NCBI GenBank assembly: GCA_002392545.1
Contig: DGHF01000203.1
Coordinates: forward strand, 1 to 28,524
Direction: 5' to 3'
Source of the DNA: Ruminococcus sp. UBA3855
GTDB taxonomy: Bacteria; Bacillota; Clostridia; Oscillospirales; Ruminococcaceae
DNA length: 28,524 nt
Shown here: positions 7,365 to 14,779 of the stretch, in pieces
How the letters are laid out: each line of letters opens with the position of its first letter
Position numbering within the stretch: the first letter of the stretch is position 1
The notes under the pieces: generated by a model
Database searches by the model: none
What the model was told of the DNA's origin: nothing
What the model saw: only the letters and a program-made list of their open reading frames with translations
Program-made: the position numbers and the translations under genes

Positions 7365-9167
7365 ATGGATTCTGAAAAAATCAGAAATTTCTGTATTATT
7401 GCACATATCGACCACGGAAAGTCTACCCTTGCAGACAGAATTCTTGAAAAAACAAAAACTGTTGCTGAACGTGACATGGAACAGCAGATTCTGGATAATA
7501 TGGATTTGGAGCGTGAACGTGGTATTACCATTAAAGCCCGTGCCGTCAGATTGAATTACACCGCTAAAGACGGCGAAACTTATATTTTTAACCTGATTGA
7601 TACCCCCGGACATGTTGACTTTAATTATGAAGTCTCCCGTTCGCTGGCGGCTTGTGAAGGTGCGATTTTAATTGTGGATGCTTCACAGGGTATTGAGGCG
7701 CAGACTTTAGCAAATACCTATCTTGCGATTGAGCATGATTTGGAAGTTGTGCCTGTTGTCAATAAAATTGACTTGCCCTCTGCACAGCCCGAAAAAGTTT
7801 GTCAGGAGGTTGAGGACGTTATTGGGATTCCGGCAATGGATGCCCCCCGAATTTCTGCAAAACTTGGCACGAATGTGGAAGAAGTCCTTGAAAGAATCGT
7901 GACTGATATTCCAGCCCCGAAAGCTGATACTTCTGCCCCCCTGAAAGCACTCATTTTTGACAGCTATTACGATTCCTACAAAGGTGTTATTATATATGTA
8001 AGAGTCAAGGACGGCGTTGTGAAAGTCGGAGATACCATTCACCTCATGGCGACTGGTGCGGAATTTACTGTCACGGAAACAGGCTATATGACTACTGACA
8101 GACTTGTGAATGTCGGGGAGCTGTCCGCCGGTGAAGTTGGTTATATTTCCGCATCTATCAAAAGTATTGGTGATACACAAGTCGGCGATACTGTCACATT
8201 GGCTGATAATCCCTGTGCTGAACCGCTGGCAGGGTACAGAAAAGTCAATCCAATGGTATTCTCTGGTATTTATCCGGCGGACGGTGCGAAATACGGCGAT
8301 TTGAGAGATGCTCTCGAAAAATTACAGCTGAATGATGCGGCTTTGTCGTTTGAGCCGGAAACTTCTGTTGCATTGGGTTTCGGTTTCCGCTGCGGATTTT
8401 TGGGACTGCTTCACATGGAAATTATTCAGGAACGCTTGGAACGTGAATATAATTTAGACCTCATCACCACTGCGCCTAGTGTTATCTATAAGGTAACACT
8501 CACAGACGGCACTGTACAATATATTGATAATCCCACCAATTACCCTGACCCCTCTGTGTTATCTATGGCGGAAGAACCCATGGTGAAGGCTGATATTCTT
8601 GTACCGTCTGAATTTGTCGGGAATATTATGGATTTGTGCCAAGACAGAAGAGGTACTTTCAAAGATATGCAATACCTTGATGATACCAGAGTTACTTTAA
8701 AGTATGAATTGCCATTGAATGAAATTGTATATGATTTCTTTGATGCGCTCAAATCCAGAACAAAGGGCTATGCTTCGTTTGATTATGAGTTGATTGGTTA
8801 TGCGCCTTCAAAGCTTGTCAAGCTCGATATTCTGCTGAATGGTGAAATTGTGGATGCTCTGAGCTTTATCGTGCATACTGACAAAGCCTATGCAAGGGCA
8901 AGAAAAATCGCTGAGAAACTCAAGGAAAATATTCCTCGCCAATTGTTTGAAGTGCCGATTCAAGCAGCGATTGGCGGAAAAATTATCGCTCGTGAAACTG
9001 TCAAGGCAATGCGCAAAGATGTTCTTGCAAAATGCTACGGCGGTGACATCACCAGAAAGAAAAAACTCCTCGAAAAACAAAAAGAGGGTAAAAAACGTAT
9101 GCGTCAATTGGGAACGGTAGAAGTCCCACAAGAGGCTTTTATGAGCGTTCTCAAATTAGATGAGTAA
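7365..9167 (+). CDS. lepA: Elongation factor 4 (LepA) GTPase
   Basis: Ribosome-associated translational GTPase EF4, 600 residues, the normal family length. Visible motifs: G1 AHIDHGKST (13-21), G2 region RERGITIKA, G3 DTPGH (79-83), G4 NKID (133-136), the EF-G-like domains II-V, and the LepA-specific C-terminal region ending in KKRMRQLGTVEVPQEAF. The ATG at 7365 has GGAGG 7 nt upstream; an extension to 7335 would start before the Shine-Dalgarno and is rejected. It heads a close-packed gene string that ends with hemW, matching the common Firmicute lepA-hemW linkage. Confidence 0.98.
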   Translation: MDSEKIRNFCIIAHIDHGKSTLADRILEKTKTVAERDMEQQILDNMDLERERGITIKARAVRLNYTAKDGETYIFNLIDTPGHVDFNYEVSRSLAACEGAILIVDASQGIEAQTLANTYLAIEHDLEVVPVVNKIDLPSAQPEKVCQEVEDVIGIPAMDAPRISAKLGTNVEEVLERIVTDIPAPKADTSAPLKALIFDSYYDSYKGVIIYVRVKDGVVKVGDTIHLMATGAEFTVTETGYMTTDRLVNVGELSAGEVGYISASIKSIGDTQVGDTVTLADNPCAEPLAGYRKVNPMVFSGIYPADGAKYGDLRDALEKLQLNDAALSFEPETSVALGFGFRCGFLGLLHMEIIQERLEREYNLDLITTAPSVIYKVTLTDGTVQYIDNPTNYPDPSVLSMAEEPMVKADILVPSEFVGNIMDLCQDRRGTFKDMQYLDDTRVTLKYELPLNEIVYDFFDALKSRTKGYASFDYELIGYAPSKLVKLDILLNGEIVDALSFIVHTDKAYARARKIAEKLKENIPRQLFEVPIQAAIGGKIIARETVKAMRKDVLAKCYGGDITRKKKLLEKQKEGKKRMRQLGTVEVPQEAFMSVLKLDE

Positions 9168-9170
9168 GTC

Positions 9171-9854
9171 ATGATAAAAGAAAAACAAGAGGAAAAAATC
9201 GCTCCCGCCCAACCTAAAACACAGCAACAAATCTATTCCGAAAAATTCGAGAAAAAATTAAAGACAAAAAGAATGTTTCTTGCTGTGTTGGCGGTTGTTT
9301 TGGCGGTGGCTTGCGGTGTCTGGTATTTTACAAGGAGCAAGGCGGAAAAAGTGGTCTTGTCGTGCTGGAGTAGCTATCATTGGTATTGGAAGCTGGATAG
9401 TGTCAGTCAGAATCCCGACACAGGGAGGATTGATGTGCGTTTTCAATACCGGAAATATGATTCCAGAGAACGTGAAAAATGGCTCAAAAGTCTTGAAAAG
9501 CCCTACCGGAAATTGACTGAAAAGTTTCCGGAAAATGTTGTCAATGTACACTATAATTATGGGTATGATGCTTTACTCACATTTAATCAGAATGACGGTC
9601 TGAATATTAACAGCAACCAGAAAATGGAGACGGTTTCCCTGAAAGAACTGACGGGATTGTTTCCAGAGACAAAAAGGCTTTGCTTGGCTGGAAATTATGG
9701 CAATATTGAGGAAATCGAGGGCTTTGAGAATCTCCAGTGCATTTGTGTTACTTGGGGCGTTACCAGAGAGGAACAGCAGAAAATCAATGAACTGTTTCCG
9801 GAATGCGAAATTTTGGATTCGCCCTATGATTTGATAATGGATTATTTTTACTAA
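9171..9854 (+). CDS. Unrecognised membrane-anchored protein
   Basis: I do not recognise this 227-residue protein. Residues 1-33 are charged and cytoplasmic-looking (Lys/Glu/Gln-rich), 34-54 form one hydrophobic helix (FLAVLAVVLAVACGVWYF), and the rest is extracytoplasmic and rich in aromatic residues. Residues about 150-210 (KELTGLFPETKRL, then IEEIEGFENLQ) resemble short leucine-rich-repeat-like units. It starts 3 nt after the lepA stop with no clear Shine-Dalgarno, so translation probably depends on lepA termination. The protein context gives no function. Confidence 0.75.
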   Translation: MIKEKQEEKIAPAQPKTQQQIYSEKFEKKLKTKRMFLAVLAVVLAVACGVWYFTRSKAEKVVLSCWSSYHWYWKLDSVSQNPDTGRIDVRFQYRKYDSREREKWLKSLEKPYRKLTEKFPENVVNVHYNYGYDALLTFNQNDGLNINSNQKMETVSLKELTGLFPETKRLCLAGNYGNIEEIEGFENLQCICVTWGVTREEQQKINELFPECEILDSPYDLIMDYFY

Positions 9855-9868
9855 AAGGATGATGATAA

Positions 9869-10318
9869 ATGAAAAAAGAAGAAATACTCTCTTTATGGAA
9901 CACACAATGTTGGAGAATTGAAAAAAATATCCAGACAGGTGACGAGTTTTGGACATCAATTCCACATTCTGGAAAGGATGAATGGGAGTTTGTCATATTT
10001 CGTGAATTCACGGAAGAAGAAGTTTGTGAATTGCTTGACAGGGATTTTGCTATGCAGTTGAAAGAAAAACTCCCTGATTTAATCAAGCAAGCCCTTGATT
10101 TTTTGGAAGACTATGATGAAGGTGAGTGGCAATGCAATTGCACAGAAGAAGACTTTTCCGACATCATTTTTTTGAAGAATCACAAATCATTTTTCATGCT
10201 GGAGTTTGATAATGGCGATAATCCAGAAGAATTTCAGGAAGAATTGATGGTGCTTGTCGGATTTGACAGAAATTTCCATTTGACAAATGAAGTCATTGAA
10301 GAAAGCATCTGGAGATAA
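9869..10318 (+). CDS. Unrecognised acidic cytoplasmic protein
   Basis: A 149-residue, strongly acidic soluble protein (many Asp/Glu, including runs such as EEFQEELM), with no signal peptide or membrane helix. Tryptophans at 10, 15 and 28 and a small Cys pair near 130-135 (CNC) are visible, but no family motif is recognised. AAAGGATG lies upstream of the ATG at 9869. The gap to the preceding gene is 14 nt and to the next about 16 nt, so it belongs to the lepA-hemW transcript. It could be an immunity-type or SMI1/KNR4-like small protein; this is speculation based only on size and acidity. Confidence 0.75.
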   Translation: MKKEEILSLWNTQCWRIEKNIQTGDEFWTSIPHSGKDEWEFVIFREFTEEEVCELLDRDFAMQLKEKLPDLIKQALDFLEDYDEGEWQCNCTEEDFSDIIFLKNHKSFFMLEFDNGDNPEEFQEELMVLVGFDRNFHLTNEVIEESIWR

Positions 10319-10334
10319 TTAGGAGCGTGATTTG

Positions 10335-10652
10335 ATGAAATACACTTGTCCGCACTGCGGAGAAAAAACTTTTAACCCCATTCAAAAGGCTTTGTGTGGG
10401 TCGTATCGTGGCATGGGGAAGCCTTGCCCGAACTGTGGAAAACGTTGTTGCAACGGCATGACCGGAATTTATTTTCAGTCGGTTGTTTCTGTGATTGCAT
10501 TCATTGCCGTAATATGGATTTATCTTCATGCGACTGAAAATATTCATTCCAGTATTGAGATAGCTTGCATTATTGCCGGAACATTTGTATTGAACTTTAT
10601 TTTCAATATGTTTTTCGGGAAACTTGTTGAACCTATCCGGACAATGAAATGA
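10335..10652 (+). CDS. Zinc-ribbon membrane protein
   Basis: A 105-residue protein with an N-terminal zinc ribbon, C-P-H-C at residues 4-7 and C-P-N-C at about 31-34, followed by two membrane helices (about 48-65 and 73-92). The ATG at 10335 is preferred: AGGAG lies 9 nt upstream, although the adjacent TTG at 10332 could also be used. The stop overlaps the hemW start by four bases (ATGA), so hemW is translationally coupled to it. This layout, a ribbon plus a membrane hairpin, is seen in many uncharacterised Firmicute proteins, and no specific function can be given. Confidence 0.8.
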   Translation: MKYTCPHCGEKTFNPIQKALCGSYRGMGKPCPNCGKRCCNGMTGIYFQSVVSVIAFIAVIWIYLHATENIHSSIEIACIIAGTFVLNFIFNMFFGKLVEPIRTMK

Positions 10653-11716
10653 CAGGGATTTATATTCATGTTCCGTTCTGTGCGAAAAAATGCCCTTACT
10701 GTGCGTTTTTTTCGGAACAGTACGGCAGGAAAACGGTTGATAATTATGTGAAAGCCGTCATCCGGAATTTGCAGTTGTATCAAGTTAATGATACAGTAGA
10801 TACAATCTATTTCGGGGGTGGCACTCCCTCACTTCTGACAGCTGGGCAGATTAGTGATATTTTAGAAGCGTGTTCGAAGTATCTGCATTTGTATCAGCCG
10901 GAAATTACGTTTGAATTCAATCCCACCGGAAAAAGGAATACTTATTTACATGACATCCATTCCGCAGGGGTGAACCGTCTTTCCATTGGGACACAAAGTT
11001 TTTCGGATAGCCAACTAAAATTATTGGGGCGTACTCATTCTGTCAATGACGGTATCCGGACGGTGGAAACCGCTTTTCAGGTGGGATTCAACAATATTTC
11101 CTGTGATTTGATGCTTGCTTTGCCAGAACAATCGGAGCTGATTCTCCATGAAACGCTTGAAACGCTGGTAAAATTGCCCATCACACACGTTTCCGCCTAC
11201 CTCTTACAGATAGAGGAGGGGACACCCTTTTCACAAAATCAGGATTTATTGGCACGCTGTCTGGATGATGACCAGTCCGCAGACCGTTATTTGCAAACTG
11301 TTCATTTTCTGGAAGATGCTGGTATTCATCAATACGAGGTTTCCAGCTTTGCAAAAAAAGGCTTTGAAAGCCGGCATAATCTCAAATATTGGAAATGCGT
11401 GGATTATCTCGGAATCGGCGCAGGGGCGCACTCCTGTTATATGGGGAAACGCTTCTATGTGCCGGAGGATGTTTCCCAATTTTGTGACGGCGAACATCAG
11501 ACGGAAATTATTCTTTCTGAAAATCCTTACGACAGAGAAGAGCGGATTATGTTGGGGTTGCGGACGGTCGAAGGCGTTCCGGCGGAGTTGGTAAAATCCC
11601 AGAAAATACCACTTTTTCAAAAAGCTGGATACCTGCGGATTGGTGAAAATGGCAATATTTCCCTGACTGCGGAGGGATTCGCTGTCTCGAATGCCGTCAT
11701 TTCTGCAATGATATGA
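10649..11716 (+). CDS. hemW: Radical SAM heme chaperone HemW
   Basis: Radical SAM protein that delivers heme to membrane targets. The 4Fe-4S motif is C11-x3-C15-x2-C18 followed by A-F20. HemN coproporphyrinogen oxidases have a fourth Cys at the F20 position, so this is HemW rather than HemN. GGGTPS (56-61) is the SAM-binding motif, and ISCDLMLALPEQ and VSAYLLQIEEGT are typical. At 355 residues it is slightly short but complete through the C-terminal domain. The start overlaps the preceding stop (ATGA). It is the last gene of the lepA transcript; no strong terminator follows before the next promoter. Confidence 0.95.
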   Translation: MTGIYIHVPFCAKKCPYCAFFSEQYGRKTVDNYVKAVIRNLQLYQVNDTVDTIYFGGGTPSLLTAGQISDILEACSKYLHLYQPEITFEFNPTGKRNTYLHDIHSAGVNRLSIGTQSFSDSQLKLLGRTHSVNDGIRTVETAFQVGFNNISCDLMLALPEQSELILHETLETLVKLPITHVSAYLLQIEEGTPFSQNQDLLARCLDDDQSADRYLQTVHFLEDAGIHQYEVSSFAKKGFESRHNLKYWKCVDYLGIGAGAHSCYMGKRFYVPEDVSQFCDGEHQTEIILSENPYDREERIMLGLRTVEGVPAELVKSQKIPLFQKAGYLRIGENGNISLTAEGFAVSNAVISAMI

Positions 11717-11927
11717 CAGGCTTGTGAAAGGAACGTGAAAGGATGGAAAAATCTTCTATTTCTATCAAAAATGATTTTTTTACCAGAAATAGCAGAAAAT
11801 ACCTTCCAATTGAAAATTTGTGTGAAATCTGTATGAAAATATGATGTAAAATTACATAAAAATCAGTGAAAAAAATGTGCATAGTTCACAAGGTTTTGAA
11901 AATTGGCAAGGAAATTGAAAAAACTAC
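11717..11927. other. AT-rich intergenic region after hemW
   Basis: No gene is supported here. CTATTTCT pairs with AGAAATAG (starting at about 11757 and 11785) around an ATCA-AAAA-TGAT mini-hairpin followed by seven T; this may act as a weak terminator for the lepA-hemW transcript. The rest is A/T rich. Confidence 0.4.
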
Positions 11928-11956
11928 TTGAAATTTTTCAGAAATGGAGTTATAAT
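11928..11956 (+). promoter_or_regulatory. Promoter of the surface-protein gene
   Basis: -35 TTGAAA (11928-11933), 17-bp spacer, -10 TATAAT (11951-11956). The predicted +1 at about 11963 is only a few nt before the leader hairpin. Confidence 0.85.
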
Positions 11957-11966
11957 AGATTATACA

Positions 11967-12009
11967 ATCAGGTAACCGAGGAAGCGAATGGAATGCTTTC
12001 CGGACTGAT
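11967..12009 (+). promoter_or_regulatory. Hairpin at the 5' end of the surface-protein mRNA
   Basis: ATCAG (11967-11971) pairs with CTGAT (12005-12009). After an asymmetric internal loop, CCG-GGAAGC (11976-11985, A11979 bulged) pairs with GCTTTCCGG (11995-12003) around a 9-nt loop. About 14 bp in all, starting within a few nt of the predicted transcript start. The Shine-Dalgarno GGAGG (12021-12025) is left free, so stabilising the mRNA end is more likely than blocking translation. Confidence 0.65.
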
Positions 12010-12033
12010 ATATTTCACAAGGAGGAATTACTA

Positions 12034-13710
12034 ATGAAATCCAAAAAGTTTTTGGCCGCACTCGCTGCTGTCGCTGCTGTTAGTGCTGTTGCCACTACTG
12101 GTCTGACCGCTCAGGCTGATGAAGAAGTTGCTGTTGAAGCAGCTCCTGAGGCTGCTCCGGTCGTTGTTGAGACTCCCGCTGCTCCTGTTGTAGCTGCTCC
12201 TGTAGTTGCTGAACCTGTTGTAGCTGAGCCTGTTGCTGCTCCTGAGCCTGCTGAAACAGTTGTTACTGTTGACGAGACTCCTGCTGCTGAGTCTGTTGCT
12301 ACTGAAGCAGCAGCTGCTGAGGCTGTTGCTACTGAAGCAACAACTGCTGAGGAAACTGTTGCTACTGAAGAAGCTACAGAAGCTGAAGCTGAGGAAGTTG
12401 TTACTGATGAAGTTCCGGATGCTGAAAAGCTGGAAGACCACAATGGTTACAACATGAAGCAGCTTGCTGACCTTTCTACAGAGGCTACTATCACTCAGGA
12501 AACCAAGAAGGCTGTTGACTACAACAAGATTTACACTGACTATGTAAATGATACTGTTGTTAAGAAGATTGACGTTGCAGCTCTTGAGCCGGATACCAAG
12601 AATCCTGATAAGGATTATGTTCGTAAGGAACTGCTGGGTCTGGTAAGTGCTCAGATTTATGACTTCGGTCAGGATGGTGTTGACGAACTGGTTACAGTTA
12701 CTCGTGAGCAGATTGACAAAGGAAACGGCGAAGGCATTGACAAGAATGGTGCTGCTGTATCAAAGGTAGCTGACTTCATGGTTAATGTATATCAGTATGA
12801 CAGAGACAATGACGCTGTTAATCTGATTGGTCGTCAGTCTCTTGGTACTTATGACCTGACATATGCTGGTTACTCCAGACCTTGGGGCACAAGTGCATAT
12901 AGTGATTTTGGTTCTCTGGCTGGTGAGAATGATTCTCAGTTCCAGCTGGCAATTGTTGGCGATTCCATCTACTTCGTTCAGGAACAGAATACTGACCTGA
13001 AGAGTCAGGATGACAATGACCCCAACGCTAACCGCATCACTCACAAGATTTTCACTGTTGATGCAAGCAAAGTTTATGATTCTGCAAATGACAAATACGT
13101 AACTCGTAATCTTGCTGCTAGCTATGGTTATGGCAGTGCTGATGATGTTTATGGTAAAAATGTTACTGGTGGTGCAGTTTCCAGTCCTTACGTTCTGAAT
13201 ATCAACAGAACTACTGTTACTGATAACAAGGATGGTCTGCTGTATGTGAATGGTGACCGTTATAAGAAGCTGACTGGTAATGATTTCACTGGTACTGCTG
13301 AGTTTGCTACACAGCAGGCTGTTACCGGCTACATCCGTGACCAGTTCGCTACTATGAAAGTTCCGGTAAACTATGCATTCCTCGTTGATGATGTTTACAA
13401 TGATGACACCATCTATATGGATGTAAGATTTGCTCAGGAAGATGTTACAATGCTGACACAGTACAACACTTCCCCGAACTTCACAACTATCGACTTCACT
13501 GGTATCCGTGGCGGTTCTCATCCGGCTGGCACAAGTGAAAAGAAGAGCAGTTCTTCCAGCTCTAACGGTGGTTCTTCCTCTTCTTCCAATAACGGCGGAA
13601 CAACTTCTTCCCCGAACACTGGCGACAGCAGAGTTCCGGTTGCAGCAGGTGCAGCAGCAGTTGCAGCCGCAGCCGCAGCAGTTGCATTTGTTTCCAAGAA
13701 GAGAGGCTAA
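12034..13710 (+). CDS. Secreted surface protein with Ala/Pro/Glu-rich repeats and SPNTG sorting-like signal
   Basis: A 558-residue exported protein I cannot assign to a family. Signal peptide: residues 1-28 (KSKK, then an Ala/Val core, then AQA-DE cleavage). Residues 29-128 form a low-complexity Ala/Val/Pro/Glu region with repeated VAEP and VATEA units. Residues 130-500 form a globular region including YDFGQDGVDELV, which resembles Asp-rich loops of secreted repeat proteins. A Ser/Gly linker (about 504-525) leads to S526-PNTG-D531, a hydrophobic Ala stretch and KKRG. That is a sortase-type tail with Ser in place of the Leu of LPxTG. Codon choice is strongly biased (GCT, GTT, ACT), suggesting high expression, as do the strong promoter and GGAGG. 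It is monocistronic. Confidence 0.9.
   Translation: MKSKKFLAALAAVAAVSAVATTGLTAQADEEVAVEAAPEAAPVVVETPAAPVVAAPVVAEPVVAEPVAAPEPAETVVTVDETPAAESVATEAAAAEAVATEATTAEETVATEEATEAEAEEVVTDEVPDAEKLEDHNGYNMKQLADLSTEATITQETKKAVDYNKIYTDYVNDTVVKKIDVAALEPDTKNPDKDYVRKELLGLVSAQIYDFGQDGVDELVTVTREQIDKGNGEGIDKNGAAVSKVADFMVNVYQYDRDNDAVNLIGRQSLGTYDLTYAGYSRPWGTSAYSDFGSLAGENDSQFQLAIVGDSIYFVQEQNTDLKSQDDNDPNANRITHKIFTVDASKVYDSANDKYVTRNLAASYGYGSADDVYGKNVTGGAVSSPYVLNINRTTVTDNKDGLLYVNGDRYKKLTGNDFTGTAEFATQQAVTGYIRDQFATMKVPVNYAFLVDDVYNDDTIYMDVRFAQEDVTMLTQYNTSPNFTTIDFTGIRGGSHPAGTSEKKSSSSSSNGGSSSSSNNGGTTSSPNTGDSRVPVAAGAAAVAAAAAAVAFVSKKRG
12127..12400 (+). repeat. Low-complexity repeats coding Ala/Val/Pro/Glu units
   Basis: Inside the surface-protein gene. 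The 13-mer GTTGCTACTGAAG occurs exactly at 12295, 12325 and 12358 (periods 30 and 33), and the preceding stretch repeats PVVAEP-like units. Period variation suggests slippage or recombination of 10-11 codon modules. Confidence 0.85.
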
Positions 13711-13749
13711 TTCCCTAACCGGAAACCACTGATTACATCAGTTCATACA

Positions 13750-13784
13750 AACCCCCGAAACCGCAAGGCTTCGGGGGTTTTTTG
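13750..13784 (+). terminator. Intrinsic terminator after the surface-protein gene
   Basis: CCCCCGAA pairs with TTCGGGGG, plus CC/GG closing a GCAA loop, followed by six T. A very strong hairpin. It also lies at the 3' side of azlD; the minus-strand T tract is weak. Confidence 0.92.
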
Positions 13785-13787
13785 TGT

Positions 13788-14087
13788 CTAAAGAAATAAT
13801 CCGGTCAGAAATGCGGTCAATGTTGCGGAAAGTGCTACCACTATGAGAGGCATGTTACAGTAGGCAAGTATCACAGCCGTGATTGTTCCCACAATGGCGG
13901 TTGTCATGTTTCCGGTGCTGTAAAAAATCGCCGGAATGGTCATCGCACTCAATACCGCATAGGGGATATAGTACAGGAAATTCCGCAGAAATTTTGAAGT
14001 GATTTTCTTCCGGAAAAATCCGAACGGTATCGCACGAATGAGATATGTCGTGCCTGCCATCACTGCAATATAAATCATTATACTCAT
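13788..14087 (-). CDS. azlD: AzlD-family branched-chain amino acid transport subunit
   Basis: A 99-residue hydrophobic protein with about four membrane helices, including TYLIRAIPFGFF near the N-terminus, which is a family hallmark, and YIPYAVLSAMTIPAIF. AzlD is the small partner of AzlC in branched-chain amino acid (or related) export. The ATG at 14087 overlaps the end of azlC by four bases (ATGA), so stoichiometric, coupled synthesis is expected. It is the last gene of the symporter-azlC-azlD operon and converges on the terminator at 13750-13784. Confidence 0.9.
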   Translation of the reverse strand: MSIMIYIAVMAGTTYLIRAIPFGFFRKKITSKFLRNFLYYIPYAVLSAMTIPAIFYSTGNMTTAIVGTITAVILAYCNMPLIVVALSATLTAFLTGLFL

Positions 14088-14779
14088 GCTTCATCCTCCC
14101 TCGGAAAGAAAGTTGCTGCCAATATCGCAGAAATTACGGCGCAAATAATCACCGTGAATCCGCCGGAAAGACTTGGAAAAATGTATTTGCAGAAAATGCT
14201 TAATATTGCCGAAACTGCGACGACAAATAAAATGCTCCGCTCTTTCCGTGCAGGTGGTATGATGATTGCCAGAAACATTCCGTACAGCACGATTCCCAAT
14301 GCTGAGGTCACGGATGCAGGGAGTAATTCTCCGGCATATGCCCCTAAAAATGTTCCCATGACCCACCCTAATGTGGCTATGAATATCATGCCATACATAT
14401 ATAATGGTTTCAGGGGGCTTTCCTGTCCGGCACAAACTCCGAAAATTTCATCCGTGATTCCGTAGGATGCAAGCAGACGTTTCGGGAGTGTGAAACTTGT
14501 GTGAAGTCTCTGCGAGAGTGACAAAGCCATCAGGGCATATCTGATATTGATGGTCAATTGTACGAGTATCATTTCAAAAAGTGTCCCATTGGATGCAATG
14601 ACATCCACTCCGGCAGCCTGTCCGGCTGATGTGAGATTTGTCAGCGAAATCAGCGAGGCTTCCCATACTGAAAGCCCCGCCTTGACTGCTGTGATTCCAA
14701 ATCCAAATGAAACTGATAAGTACCCCAATGCAATGGGAATGCCGTGTGACATTCCCTTTAAAAAATCGTTCTTTCTCAT
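14084..14779 (-). CDS. azlC: AzlC-family branched-chain amino acid transport protein
   Basis: The large subunit (231 residues) of an AzlCD transporter. Family features: the N-terminal F-x-x-G-x-x-x-G-IPIALGYL pattern, AVKAGLSVWEASLISLTNLTSAGQ (start at about 32, first helices), then NIRYALMALSLSQRL and GVCAGQ. About five or more membrane helices. In Bacillus azlCD mediates export of branched-chain amino acids; the substrate here is unknown. It overlaps the upstream symporter gene by four bases and the downstream azlD by four, so three transport proteins are translated as one coupled unit. Confidence 0.93.
   Translation of the reverse strand: MRKNDFLKGMSHGIPIALGYLSVSFGFGITAVKAGLSVWEASLISLTNLTSAGQAAGVDVIASNGTLFEMILVQLTINIRYALMALSLSQRLHTSFTLPKRLLASYGITDEIFGVCAGQESPLKPLYMYGMIFIATLGWVMGTFLGAYAGELLPASVTSALGIVLYGMFLAIIIPPARKERSILFVVAVSAILSIFCKYIFPSLSGGFTVIICAVISAILAATFFPREDEA

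Noticed and set aside
12111..13521. Long antisense open frames opposite the surface-protein gene
   Set aside because: They arise from the repeated low-complexity codons on the coding strand; no ribosome sites and no family motifs.
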